Part shown: piece by piece, positions 19,221-30,351 of the stretch
How the letters are laid out: each line of letters starts with the position of its first letter
How positions within the stretch are numbered: the stretch's first letter is position 1
Assembly (NCBI GenBank): GCA_009746045.1
Contig: RPFO01000667.1
Location: forward strand, 4,758,924-4,798,923
Direction of reading: 5' to 3'
Length of the DNA stretch: 40,000 bases
Source of the DNA: Mesostigma viride
Taxonomy: Eukaryota > Streptophyta > Mesostigmatophyceae > Mesostigmatales > Mesostigmataceae
Program-made: the position numbers and the translations under genes
The notes under the pieces: generated by a model
What the model saw: the letters and a program-made list of their open reading frames with translations, nothing else
What the model was told of the DNA's origin: nothing
The model's database searches: none

Positions 19221-20160
19221 TCATGTGACCATGACCAATCGCACGCCCGTACTATCGCCACACGCGGCAATAGGGAGGTCCACCCAGACCCCTGAGGGGG
19301 AACCTGGACAGGAGCCAAAGGTCGGTGGGAGGAGCTGGAAAGCCCCGCCACGTGGGGACCTAACGGCCCTGGTGCGACCCCTGAAGTACCACCCGCAACG
19401 GTCACAGTACCCACCGGTAACGTCGCGCTGGTGACTGCCCCGCCCGGCCCTTAAGGCGCGACCTGATTGGGTCCTGCACTGGAATGTGTAGAAGCCCCAG
19501 GTCCCGCCGCCGCTTGGGGAGTCAACATCCGCTCCATCACCTTCTGGAGTACCGCTTCCATCGTGGTGGACAACCGCGCCTAAAAAAAAAAACTCTGCCT
19601 GTGCAACCATCTGTTTCTCCAAACCTAAACGCAACGCCTGCAGCTGGGAGAAAACCCGCTACTCGACCTCCACCGCGGACTGCGAAGAGAGGTCGGACGC
19701 CTTGTTAATGCCGGAAACCATGTTGTCCAACAAATAACTCGCCGATGCGTCCATCGACTCGCCGATGTGGCCACTGTGTCTCCTTGTCCTTGTCGCCCGT
19801 CGCCACTATACCTGAGGGGCATAGCGCGGGCTCCATGTACGGTGGCTTACCACCGTTGCACAAATATACGCTTGCGACGGAAGTCGCGTGTGATACTTCG
19901 CCCGACGGCCGCCCTAGCGCTGACTGCCGCCACTGCGCCGACGTCGCGCAGATGTCGCAACTTGAGGCGCGATCATAGCTCGAACTGCGCGCACCGTATC
20001 CCGCGCTCTTTGTCGCCGCCGTAACCCTTATGAAAGCGGTGCCCCTCGCCACCTCGTATGACTACAAGGGGGACTCCGCGCCGAATGACTTAATGCCGAG
20101 TTCCAACCCCTCCTGAAGAGCGGGGTCCTGAAGAGCAGATAGCTCCTCCTTGCGGACATG
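19221..20160 (-). pseudogene. Possible degraded gag-like coding remnant
   Basis: Minus-strand frames here read like decayed coding sequence when followed across frameshifts: EELSALQDPALQEGLELGIK near 20065-20160, SASYLLDNMVSGINKASDLS near 19690-19750, and FSQLQALRLGLEKQMVAQAE near 19590-19650. The composition (Gln/Glu/Ala-rich helices, then Ser/Gly/Pro) would fit a capsid precursor. No defining motif such as CCHC is visible and the position is late in the internal region. Low confidence. Confidence 0.25.
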
Positions 20161-21469
20161 CGGCTGGTATTGGTGTGGTGGGGAAGAGACAAGTGTGCAT
20201 GACTGCGCACATCCATCGCACGAAAGAGATGAGATACCTCCCCCCCCTAAGGGGGAGCCCTGCGTGTGCCTTTGCATGGAAGTGAAAATTAAAAAAAAAT
20301 TGAAAGATTCCTCTGACACGCATACGCATCTTCCAATCCTTTATGCACACCCCATACACCTACATACATCTTCTAAGCGCACACATCATAGTGCAGCTGA
20401 CTTTTGTCCCTGATGAACCAGGGACACCCAACCACGTATCTACTATACACATACCAACACATGCACCTGATCTCACCACTAGTAATAACACTAGTAACCT
20501 CAGTGCTTTCTCACACAGACTCCTCCCCCCCCTAAGGGGGATGGGAGCCTCTCCCTTCAGTCCACTAACTCGGTAACACACAGATGCCTATCCATGTGAC
20601 TCCTCCCCCCCCTAAGGGGCTGTGAAGCCTCTTCCTTCTTCTCTCCTCCCCCCTCTATGGGAATCGGAGCGCCCTCGCGACGGAAAGCATCCGGAGGGGG
20701 GGGGGGGGAAAGGAAAAAAAAAATTCCAAACGAACCAAACAGATCCAGAATATCAAGCCAAAATAGACGTGCCACAACTGAGGTACAAAGACATTGTACC
20801 CACAAGGGTACCCCAAGACTGGGGAGAAAGGGGTGTGAAGTTCAGGACAAGGCAGTGTCTACGAAACATGTGTCCGAATGGCAGTGAGAGTGGAGTGATC
20901 AGGTCCACAAGTAAGGCTGCCCCTACAAACACGTCGAGGAACTCCCCGGTACTGAGCTATCACGAGCCCCTGTCATCATGGTAGATGTGTCTCTAGCGAT
21001 GTCCGATAAACCATTGCCACGGTTACCAGCATGACCGCTAGTATTGAGTACAAAAAAAATAGGTATGACTACCTGCAACAGAAACGTGCCACACACCCAC
21101 AACAATGGGTATGAACACCCATTATCACCTGACATCAATACAAGCAAACAACATGTATGACCAACAGCAACCCCTATTAACAACAAGGATTACTACTTGC
21201 TAGCTCCTGGCACGGTGGCTGTGCAGGGAGGGGGATGGCAACGGGCTGAATGCGACTGAGGATAGATGATGTGGGGGTGGTGGTAAAACCCAATGCACCC
21301 CGCATGTGAAGAGTCCTAACTCCCCTTAGAACAGGGAAGAGAACAAAATGCTAATAGCGCCTTCAGACTGAAGGAGTACTGCTAACCCTATAGGATCCAT
21401 AGATTGTTATGTCAAGCAACAAAAATCAACAACAATCCCAGGCCCGTCATGCAGCTAAGTGCTCCATTG

Positions 21470-21720
21470 CCTAAAACCTGCAACTAAGAAGGTTGCACAT
21501 TGTGGCGACGTAACCCTCCCTGACTGGAAGGAAAAAGTACGAGGAGACAAGTGTGCATGACAGGAGTACTGGGAACCCTGTAGGATCCACACGTGGGAAA
21601 TGATGTCCATGAACGTCCACAACAGCATGCATTTCAGCAAAGTGAAATCTGCAACTAGGAAAGGTTGCAAAGCATATGCTGATAGAACCCTCCCTGACTG
21701 GAAGGAAAAGTAAGGTACCC
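21470..21720 (+). repeat. Imperfect internal duplication in the LTR element
   Basis: The phrase AACCCTCCCTGACTGGAAGG occurs at about 21510 and 21690, each preceded by a GCAACTA-GAA-GGTTGCA hairpin. GGAGTACTG with TAGGATCCA occurs at about 21376 and 21562. The units are about 170-190 bp apart. Confidence 0.6.
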
Positions 21721-22842
21721 GAGCTACAACAACCAAGCGCATCATCCTGAAACAACCACGTCGCATACATACGTCAAAGGTAAGAAACATAAAGTACCCT
21801 TGCCAAACAGGCCGACGCTTGAAGATGGACATGATGCACAAAGGAACAAGCCGGTGGAACGCCGGCGACAACCACTAAGGAAACAAAAGAGGTAAAGCGT
21901 TGATGCACTTCACATGGACGGCCGTGAGGGCCATATACACATGAACCAAAAGAAGCAAAAGGGACAAAATACTCATGATAGCACCAGCTATGACTAACTG
22001 TGGCAACAACTGTCACTCTAACTAATTAATCCCAACAAAGAGACAGCAACAGCCATGAGGGTATCCCTAATTGCGATGTCTAGTAGCAAATAAGACCAAC
22101 CTAGACAACACAGCTATTACTAGCTGCTGTCACAGCTGATACAAATATTGCTAGAATATTGCAGTCACTAAAGACTACAAGGGACGATGCTACTAAAGAT
22201 AGCAATTGTCACTATAGCACCTATAAGGTGAGCACAGGCAGCCATCCTGGCCCCTGCAAAGGAGGTACATGGTACAGGCAGCTACCGGCTACAACCACAG
22301 GGACACAGTGTCAACATACTGGCATGACTAGCAGCATATGGAAACAACCAAACAACAAAAGAAAGAAGAAGGACAGGTGTGACCACCCGTGACAGCGCAG
22401 CAACTAGCCAGACTGGCTACTACCTGCCTGTCTCCAAGATACTGGCATGACTACCAGCACCTAAAGAAAATAAAACAACCCAATGAAGTATTTAAGAACA
22501 AGTGTGACCACCTGTAACAGTGCAGCAGCCAACCAAAGTAGCTACTACTGCGTGTCACCACTCGCGCATGCAACAGATATGACTACCTGTTGTCACAGCT
22601 ACGTAGTGCATCCAACAATTGTTGCCCTCCCTGTACCCTCTACACTGATGACCCAGGTGAGAGGATGGTTGGGGCAGAAGGCAAAGGTGGTGGTGAAGGT
22701 CATAGAGTGGTACAAGTGGCTCCTAGTGACCCAGGAGTGCCGTGTGCATAAGAATTAACTCTTCTGCCTGAACAAGAGTGGCAAGACCTGCCTCCCCCAC
22801 CCGTACCCACGAATGACTTGTTCAGCGTGCTCCGAAGGTTAA

Positions 22843-24565
22843 CTCGTCGTCTGTCCCTGGTCCTCTACGGAGGACTGAGTTGAACTCAGTCCTCTCTAGA
22901 GGACCGAGTTTTTGGGTATCGTAGAAAATTCGCCCCGGTCAGAATGTTTGACAAAAAAATTCTCTCAAAATTTATTCAAATACTACGTGAAAAGATCTTT
23001 CTTGGACATATTTTTGGGATTTTTTTGGATTTGGTATGAGCGGCTAAATGTACGGTCAAAGTACAGGTGGTAAGGGTACTTTTCCACGTGAAACGCGAGT
23101 TCCGGAAATGCACGACCTAGCCATGGCGGCTCGCGCCCATGCATGCAGTTTACGTTTGCGGACGAGTTAGCTGTCCAAACTCAGGAAATAGATTTAACAT
23201 GCCCTAAAGATGATAAAAATCAATTTTTAGCTCGCGGGGATGCGATTTACCCGGTGTCGGCACTGTTCTTGCTGGAAAAAACTGCGATAAGGCAGGTCGA
23301 CGGAATTGATGACTGCGCTTGATTTCCGGCGCAATTTCAATGGCTGATAGGTTTCTTTCTACATTTTAACATGCATTGTATTAGAATAAATTGAGTGACA
23401 GTATAGATTTGAGTATTTCGACCATTCTGTCACGTCATGGTCTATGTGCCGCAAAGTGCCACTTTTGCGGGCACCGCCTGGGCCAAGGTAACGCCAGCCG
23501 TGCCAGGTAAAGCCGGATAATCGTTGCCTCTTCGTTTCTTGATGTTTGTACATGAGTTTAAGCTTGCGAGGCGTTGTCAGGTTCAAGTCTTGATGCTCTT
23601 TCTTGACCGTTGCCTGCCCTCTCTAAAACCCCCTTTTCAGATGATGTTATCAGGCATTTGCCTTGACCCAGTGTAGTTGTGCAGGGTTTTAGGAGCTGTG
23701 CAGGTTTAAACACCTGCATAGATGTTAGTTATTCTTTTTCTACGTTCATACTGCATGATTTTGAGGCCACGGGCCGCGTCAAGGGTGCATTCAAGCTTTT
23801 ACGGGTGAGTGAAAAGTCTTGGTGACAAACCACTGCCATCACGTGCCAGCAACTATGTTGGCCACATCATGGCAAGGCAAAACAGTTATAGCCATATCTA
23901 TTGTTGTTAGAAACAATGGAAATATGCTTAACCTACCCATTATATTGGTGGTTGACACTTATTATAACATAACCCTTTGTTGGTAGGGTATCCAAGCCCA
24001 TTCCCTACATGCATGCATAGGCTCTCACTGCATGATAAGGTATGATATACCTGAAGTATGATGATGCAAGTGTGTTGTCCTGTAATGCTTGAAGGGAAAT
24101 GAGTTGATTGGGATGGTTGGTGGCCACGGTGGTGTGTAGTATGACCGCACTTACATGCTAGCAAAGTTAGCAAAAGCCCCATTCCTCTCCTGAGGACTGA
24201 GAGTTTTTTAATTGTTTCAGGCAGTTGCAGTGGCCAAATCGAGCCCAGTTTTTTTCCACGTTTCAAGAACTATATTGTTTACATGCCTATATTTTTTCTT
24301 CATGCACCAGGATTTGATTGAATTTTTCCCACTCGTTCTTATCCCGAAAAATGCAAATTCGCGAGGAGTGCCCATCGTCCGTGTAATTTTCAGGTGTTCG
24401 GGTCAAGTTTTCACATATGCAGTATTTTTGCCAACAAAATGACATCTAGTACACCCCCGATCCACATCAAAACATTTGGGATGGACCCCCCACCTAGTCG
24501 CTACACGCGGTTGAAAATTGTGAACTCAGTCCTCCTGTGAGGACTGAGTTGGGACAGACGACGAG
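22843..24565. mobile_element. TTAA-flanked non-autonomous DNA element M
   Basis: 1,723 bp with terminal inverted repeats CTCGTCGTCTGTCCC at both ends, bounded by TTAA at 22839-22842 and 24566-24569. Subterminal regions carry GAGGACTGAGTT/AACTCAGTCCTC palindromes (for example 22870-22894). There is no long open frame. TTAA duplications are typical of piggyBac-type transposition, but no transposase is present and the class is an inference. It sits inside the LTR element. Confidence 0.8.
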
Positions 24566-24601
24566 TTAAGGAGCAAGCCACAGTGTACACTATTGCTGCT
24601 A

Positions 24602-24737
24602 GGGGCTACAGCCTATAAGGGCTGCCACTAAAAGAAACACTTGGGCTACAGCTTGGAAGGACTGCAACGCTAAATGGGCTACAGCCGGGAGAGGCTGCAA
24701 CGCGAAAATGAGCTACAGCCGGGAATTAAGGGCTGAA

Positions 24738-24800
<63 letters not shown>

Positions 24801-24945
24801 GGGGGCTACAGCCTGTAAGGGCTGCAGCACCACAATGGGCTACAGCATGTAAGGGCTGCAGCACAAAAATGGGCTACAGCCTGGAAGGGCTGCAGCATGA
24901 CAAAAAGAAAAGGGGGCTACAGCCTGGAAGGGCTGCAACCCAGCT
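24602..24945 (-). repeat. Minisatellite of hairpin-forming units, about 34 bp each
   Basis: At least eight units starting near 24603, 24643, 24676, 24710, 24804, 24837, 24871 and 24914 with consensus GGGCTACAGCCTGGAAGG plus GCTGCAGCAC. CTACAGCC pairs with GGCTGCAG in each unit, so a transcript would be a string of small stem-loops. The array lies about 0.6-0.9 kb inside the primer-binding-site end of the LTR element, the usual place of leader and packaging signals. Confidence 0.8.
24741..24798 (+). repeat. (CA)29 microsatellite
   Basis: Fifty-eight bp of uninterrupted CA, inserted within the minisatellite. Confidence 0.98.
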
Positions 24946-25502
24946 AAAAGAAACACTACTGGGTAGGGCTGCATATACTGATAGAAATTCAAGTATAGGA
25001 AAAACTAAAATTTCAACAGCATTGGCCGAAGGAGCGTTCTATCATAATGAACAATCCTACTCCGGGCATACCTGTGTCTTCGACTCCCCCAGCTGACTGC
25101 CGGGTGTCGTGCCCATGGACGCTGCCGAAGTAAAAGAGGTCGCCGATTATGAGGATATTCCCTCGGACGCTCGCCAGCACCCCGCCCCACTAAAAAGTCG
25201 ACTATAGGGGGATTATGGACCCGATATAGGTTCTCGATGCCGATTGCCGGACTTATTCAATAACTACCGAACCCATAACCCCTCTTCGGCAGGGGCAATT
25301 GAAAATCAACCTACCGCCTAAAGAAAAAAAAAATTAAATTCGTGAAAAAAAATCCGTTCCTGACAGGAACCTGGGTCATGACCTCTAGAGTGTAGGTCAC
25401 GACATACGCACAATCGCAAGGTGGCCAGTCTGCGATGTGACTGTACAGTTGTTTTAGAAACTTATAAACAGCGCTTATTTACCTCTGCGACTCAGGTGGA
25501 TT

Positions 25503-25514
25503 CCTCCGATACCA
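25503..25514 (-). promoter_or_regulatory. Primer-binding site of the LTR element
   Basis: Minus strand TGGTATCGGAGG begins one base after the LTR end. The canonical site for initiator tRNA-Met is TGGTATCAGAGC, so 10 of 12 bases match. It fixes LTR2 as the 5' LTR and the element as minus-strand. Confidence 0.75.
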
Positions 25515-25515
25515 G

Positions 25516-26210
25516 TTTTACATCCCGGCTGACTGCCGGCTGCGAAAGATCTACACCTGATTCATAATAGACCATTATGAACGGTGGTCGCTATATTAAT
25601 CTACGCAATCCACACCATGAATAGTATGGACGATAACTAATCTAACATAATTAACCTGGCGCAGTTGACCCTGGCCGGTTATAGCCTGCGGTGAGACAAC
25701 CTCTATAGGGAAGCGTGGCTAATGCCTTCCGAGGTACATGTAGCATTTACGATAGGAATTCAGGACCATGCATTTCCTAAACCCGCGGGCGTGACCCAGC
25801 CGGAAAGAGAAAGAGATTAACTCAATTCATTTCATTCATTCCGGGGGTGACAATGGTGAACGTTCCCACACACTATTAACCTTGGCGGCTCACGGCGTTG
25901 CCAAGCAGTGCCAAGCAGCACTGCTTGGACGCATGGTCAACCGAGATCTCTAGGGCGCTACTGTTCACACGAATTGACCGTACGACCCAAAACGACTTAT
26001 ACTAGGTCCACGCACATTGACATGCTGCGCACCTACAGATAAACCAAAGTACCGAAAGTACTACAAAACCAGTGAATAGCAAGTACAACGCCGTATGAAC
26101 CGGCTGTACGAATATGCCTAAATAGCCGAACAATGAGACTACCGCTATTTAACATAGTTGCGCCGAACTGTCCACTAAAGGAACCTAATTAAATAGGCTT
26201 GGACGCAACA
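25516..26210 (-). repeat. LTR2 (5' LTR of the long unit)
   Basis: 695 bp, differing from LTR1 at about six positions by eye, for example one substitution in the CCTYCCGAGG block and one inserted C near 26143. Confidence 0.9.
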
Positions 26211-26212
26211 CT

Positions 26213-26620
26213 AGTCAGTGTGAGAAAGCACTGAGGTTACTAGTGTTATTACTAGTGGTGAGATCAGGTGCATGTGTTGGTATGTGTATAGTAGATACAT
26301 GGTTGGGTGTCCCTGGTTCATCAGGGACAAAAGTCAGCTGCACTATGATGTGTGCGCTTAGAAGATGTATGTAGGTGTATGGGGTGTGCATAAAAAAATT
26401 GAAAGATTCCTCTGACACGCATACGCATCTTCCAATCCTTTATGCACACCCCATACACCTACATACATCTTCTAAGCGCACACATCATAGTGCAGCTGAC
26501 TTTTGTCCCTGATGAACCAGGGACACCCAACCATGTATCTACTATACACATACCAACACATGCACCTGATCTCACCACTAGTAATAACACTAGTAACCTC
26601 AGTGCTTTCTCACACTGACT
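26213..26620. repeat. Perfect 182-bp inverted repeat with 44-bp loop
   Basis: Arms 26213-26394 and 26439-26620 are exact reverse complements by eye. The right arm and what follows to 26745 copy the internal region 20338-20639 of the same element; the left arm is the same sequence inverted. The turn-around lies at an A-run. It is best explained by template strand switching during reverse transcription. Confidence 0.9.
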
Positions 26621-26745
26621 CCTCCCCCCCCTAAGGGGGATGGGAGCCTCTCCCTTCAGTCCACTAACTCGGTAACACACAGATGCCTATCCATGTGACT
26701 CCTCCCCCCCCTAAGGGGCTGTGAAGCCTCTTCCTTCTTCTCTAG

Positions 26746-27443
26746 TTTTACATCCCGGCTGACTGCCGGCTGCGAAAGATCTACACCTGATTCATAATAG
26801 ACCATTATGAACGGTGGTCGCTATATTAATCTACGCAATCCACACCATGAATAGTATGGACGATAACTAATCTAACATAATTAACCTGGCGCAGTTGACC
26901 CTGGCCGGTTATAGCCTGCGGTGAGACAACCTCTATAGGGAAGCGTGGCTAATGCCTCCCGAGGTACATGTAGCATTTACGACAGGAATTCAGGACCATG
27001 CATTTCCTAAACCCGCGGGCGTGACCCAGCCGGAAAGAGAAAGAGATTTACTCAATTCATTTCATTCATTCCGGGGGTGACAATGGTGAACGTTCCCACA
27101 CACTATTAACCTTGGCGGCTCACGGCGTTGCCAAGCAGTGCCAAGCAGCACTGCTTGGACGCATGGTCAACCGAGATCTCTAGGGCGCTACTGTTCACAC
27201 GAATTGACCGTACGACCCAAAACGACTTATACTAGGTCCACGCACATTGACATGCTGCGCACCTACAGATAAACCAAAGTACCGAAAGTACTACAAAACC
27301 AGTGAATAGCAAGTACAACGCCGTATGAACCGGCTGTACGAATATGCCTAAATAGCCGAACAATGAGACTACCGCTATTTAACATAGTTGCGCCGTCGAA
27401 CTGTCCACTAAAGGAACCTAATTAAATAGGCTTGGACGCAACA
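26746..27443 (-). repeat. LTR3
   Basis: 698 bp, closest by eye to LTR2 (about four to five differences, including a GTC insertion near 27395). Neither a primer-binding site nor a polypurine tract adjoins it on the inner side, so the LTR2-LTR3 unit is internally deleted. Confidence 0.9.
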
Positions 27444-27834
27444 CATGGCATGCCCCGTATTTCGGACGAGATTAGGCAGCGTAGGATAGCATTTGTAGGA
27501 CACCTTGCCCGCACCAGCCAGGTCGACACCGCCCTTGGTCTGGCCGGCCCCCAGCGGCTTGGCCAGCCAGGGTGACACATCCTGACCTGGCCTGGCCCCG
27601 AGGGCATTCCCGCCAAAAGGGTAGGGAAACCTGTCACGAGTCACGACCTACGTCCAGATGTCGCTGGACGACCTAGTGGTCCCAGCTCAGTTTGAGCACC
27701 GCATCCACTCTCTCTCCCGTCTTTGGACTGCCATGCAGGACAAGATGCGGTGGAAGAGGATTGTCAAGGCGCACACGCCCGACCCTGTGGGCAAGCCCCC
27801 TCCCCCCAAGCGGAGGCGGCGTTTTGATGAGTAG
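27444..27834 (+). pseudogene. LINE B ORF2: C-terminal segment
   Basis: Resumes right after the LTR array with the GMPRI-SDE-RQRRIAFVGHLAR block, which is the direct continuation of the segment ending at 17895. It contains stops and frameshifts (for example in the PG-HILTWPG region) and ends with the usual basic PPPPKRR tail. The function of this post-RT region is unknown. Confidence 0.8.
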
Positions 27835-27975
27835 TGTAGTTAGACGATTTTCTATACTAGATAGCTTAGAGTTAGGATAGTTCGATTACGCGGCTTCCTC
27901 CACCCCATCCATCATGGAATATGATGTGCTACATGATCTCCCAATGGAGGCATGTTATAATTTAATTTATTTTAA

Positions 27976-30266
27976 GGGGATGGGACATGCCCGAATTTTT
28001 TGGCGCCAAAAAATTCGCGCCGGTACCGAAGGTCATAAATTTCACGTGCACGGTGCGCGCACCGGCCCTTGCGGAAGTGGCCATGGCGACTGCGTTCAGG
28101 CGAAACTACCACACTAGGGCAGGCGAAATGCAAAAATTTTACTCCAATCTAAAAGACGATGAGTTTATGATGTTAGTTTGTGGCGGAAATCAGCTGGTTT
28201 ACAATATCGCTGTTGTTTTTTTATGCCATCGGCATGGGGGGTAATCTGAATTTTTTTGTTGCGCGGAATGAAATGGAATTCATGATAGCGGCTGTAAAAT
28301 AGCGGTTTGGGGGGCTGTTCTGACCGTGAAGCAGGCATTAATATCGGTTGCATCGAATTCTAAACCGAGCTGGTGCTTTTTGCCAGATTTTCGGCCATTG
28401 TCGGTAAGTACTTGTTCAGACCTGCGCCGTGGGTGTCTGACCTGTCCATGCGCGAACGGCTGTTGTTGCGCGCCTGGGCGAGGGATTTACGAGGGCGAGG
28501 TACAGATTTGTCGCGAATGATATCTGCTATCAGTGCTTTCTTCTATGAGCTCATCGTTCGAGGTTTTTTGCGTTCTTTTTGGGCAGTTTCCGCCAGCTAG
28601 CTCGCCGTCGCTTGCCGTTGTGTTGTCGAATACCTGGCAGCTTTAGATTGTTTTCATTGATGTCGTGATCAGGGCCGCTTCAGTCGCAGCCTATAGCTCT
28701 TCGGGAAGGTATAAGGCATTTCATAAAACGTGTTCTGGCAAGGATGTTGTGCGTATGGACGCTTCTTGTTGTTTGAGAGTGACGCACCCTCTCTTTGCAG
28801 GCCGCAGCGGCATCACAGCGCTCATGCGCTGAAGGGCCGCCAATGGTTTCTTAGCATTTTGTCGTGCAGGGATGGAAGTGTTTTAGTGATGATGATGTTG
28901 GAGATATTGCATTTGTGTGACTGCATGTAGATAGCTGGCACCAATGGTTGTTTGAGCTTTCCTTTGTTATGATGATGTGACAAGACTACAATGTGCTGAG
29001 CCAACCATGGTTGACATGCATGACTGCATGAAAGCTATATATACCATGTTCCTACTTGGTTCCTTGCCCTCCATAGTCCCAGTTTGTCATCCATGCCGGG
29101 GAGGACAGTTTAGGAGGTGTTGCTGTGTTGATTAGCTTGGTTGGCATCAACCAAGTACACTCTAACATGGGAGAAACATAGGAAATGCTGCTTAGGCATA
29201 TTAGGGCTACCATCGTCAAGGCTATGAACATATTTACGAGGCTGGCCATGCTGGAGGGATGATGAAGACATATGAGGTGCGTGGCCAACCCTTTGTACAT
29301 TGTAAACATACTCAGCATGGTTTTGGTGCATGTTGGATGGCATATGAAGTGGCCTTATGGGGTTACTAACTTACTGAGTGGTCCTTAGCGCCTTGTCAGG
29401 TGGTCATATAGGAAACCCATCAACTTGAGTACTTCTTGTCACAATGACCCCCCACGTTGAGCATGCGTTGCCGTCAGCGTGCAAGAATTAATTATGTGTG
29501 CTTTGGTCAGTTTGCAGATGTCTTTGATGAAGAAGGAGGTGCTAGTGTGGCTGAATGGTTACTATAATTTCCTTGTAGTGTCTACATGGGTGGCCGTCTT
29601 GGAATGGTTGTAACTTGGGCAGTTCTTGTCAGAACGTCGTCAAACCTTGAACATAGGAGGTACCATATGTGCAGAGGATGGTAGTGTGTGGTTTGGCCAG
29701 TTTTCACGTGGCTTAGATGTATAAAGGGGTGTTAGTGTGGTTAAATACTAGCTAAAACCTCCGTCAGCGTCATCACAGGTGGTGATCTAGGAAATCCATC
29801 AACTAGAGCTGCGCTGGTCAGAATGACCTGAAAATTTGGGGCTGCATGTCCCCCCCTCTCTAGTATTTGGGATTATATGGTAGGGCATATGATATAATGT
29901 GTTTATGATTTGATTTTTTTTTTTGGATTAAAAAAGTACCTGTTTTGCGGGAAATCCATCAACTTGAGTAAACATTCTTATTTCTTGGTCCCAATCAGGC
30001 AGAATTTCTCAAAAGTGGGGGAAATATACGGGAATATATGATTTGGTCCCAATATGGTTGCCCACCGCCCTAGGAAAAATGTGACTAAAATAGCGTCTTT
30101 TTCTATTTTGAGCACGTAATCTGCGTATGGTGGGGGGTAGTACCCCCCCCAAGTGGCTGGAAATTTTTTTAAAAATCATATTTATGGTCCCCAATCATCA
30201 TTGGATTTTTAGCACATGCATCGGTATGGTTTCCAGAAAAGTGCCCTTTAGGCATGTCCCCTCCCC
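27976..30266. mobile_element. TTAA element T-left, 2.3 kb
   Basis: Bounded by TTAA at 27972-27975 and 30267-30270. Ends are inverted: GGGGATGGGAC at the left, reverse complement GGGGAGGGGAC at the right. Homologous along its length, in inverted orientation, to 30352-32245. No open frame above 90 codons. It interrupts the AT-rich tail of LINE B. piggyBac-like by target preference only. Confidence 0.75.
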
Positions 30267-30351
30267 TTAATTTAATGGGCACAACATAACTAAATAAAGC
30301 TAGGCATCATCTGGAGGGTGGCGCATCATAGGCACACATGTACATTATTAA

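Larger units (their letters stand above)
17901..27443 (-). mobile_element. Three-LTR array of a coding-poor LTR retrotransposon (LARD-like)
   Basis: Three direct LTRs of about 695 bp, minus orientation, flanked by CATGG at 17896-17900 and 27444-27448; LINE B reads through once it is removed. Between LTR2 (5') and LTR1 (3') lies a 6.9-kb internal region with a primer-binding site and a polypurine tract in the correct positions. It has no integrase, RT or protease open frames; the longest frames are under 140 codons. After subtracting the nested TTAA element the internal region is about 5.2 kb, the size class called LARD. LTRs differ at only about six positions by eye, so the insertion is young. 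Confidence 0.85.
15251..30274 (+). mobile_element. 5'-truncated L1-like LINE B, split by three insertions
   Basis: Flanked by the 12-bp TSD ATGGGCACAACA at 15239-15250 and 30275-30286. LINE segments: 15251-15822 (RT), 17524-17900, 27444-27975 (ORF2 end, 3' UTR, stem-loop and tail), 30271-30274 (tail end). The intervening blocks are a hAT fragment, a three-LTR array and a TTAA element, each with its own duplication. Inserted into E1. Confidence 0.9.

Noticed and set aside
24602-24945. CRISPR-like array
   Set aside because: Repeats are imperfect and contiguous without unique spacers of constant length, in a eukaryotic retroelement; this is a minisatellite.
28326-28600. Possible exons inside T-left
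   Set aside because: Some GT/AG-bounded pieces look open, but the homologous part of T-right does not keep the same frames.
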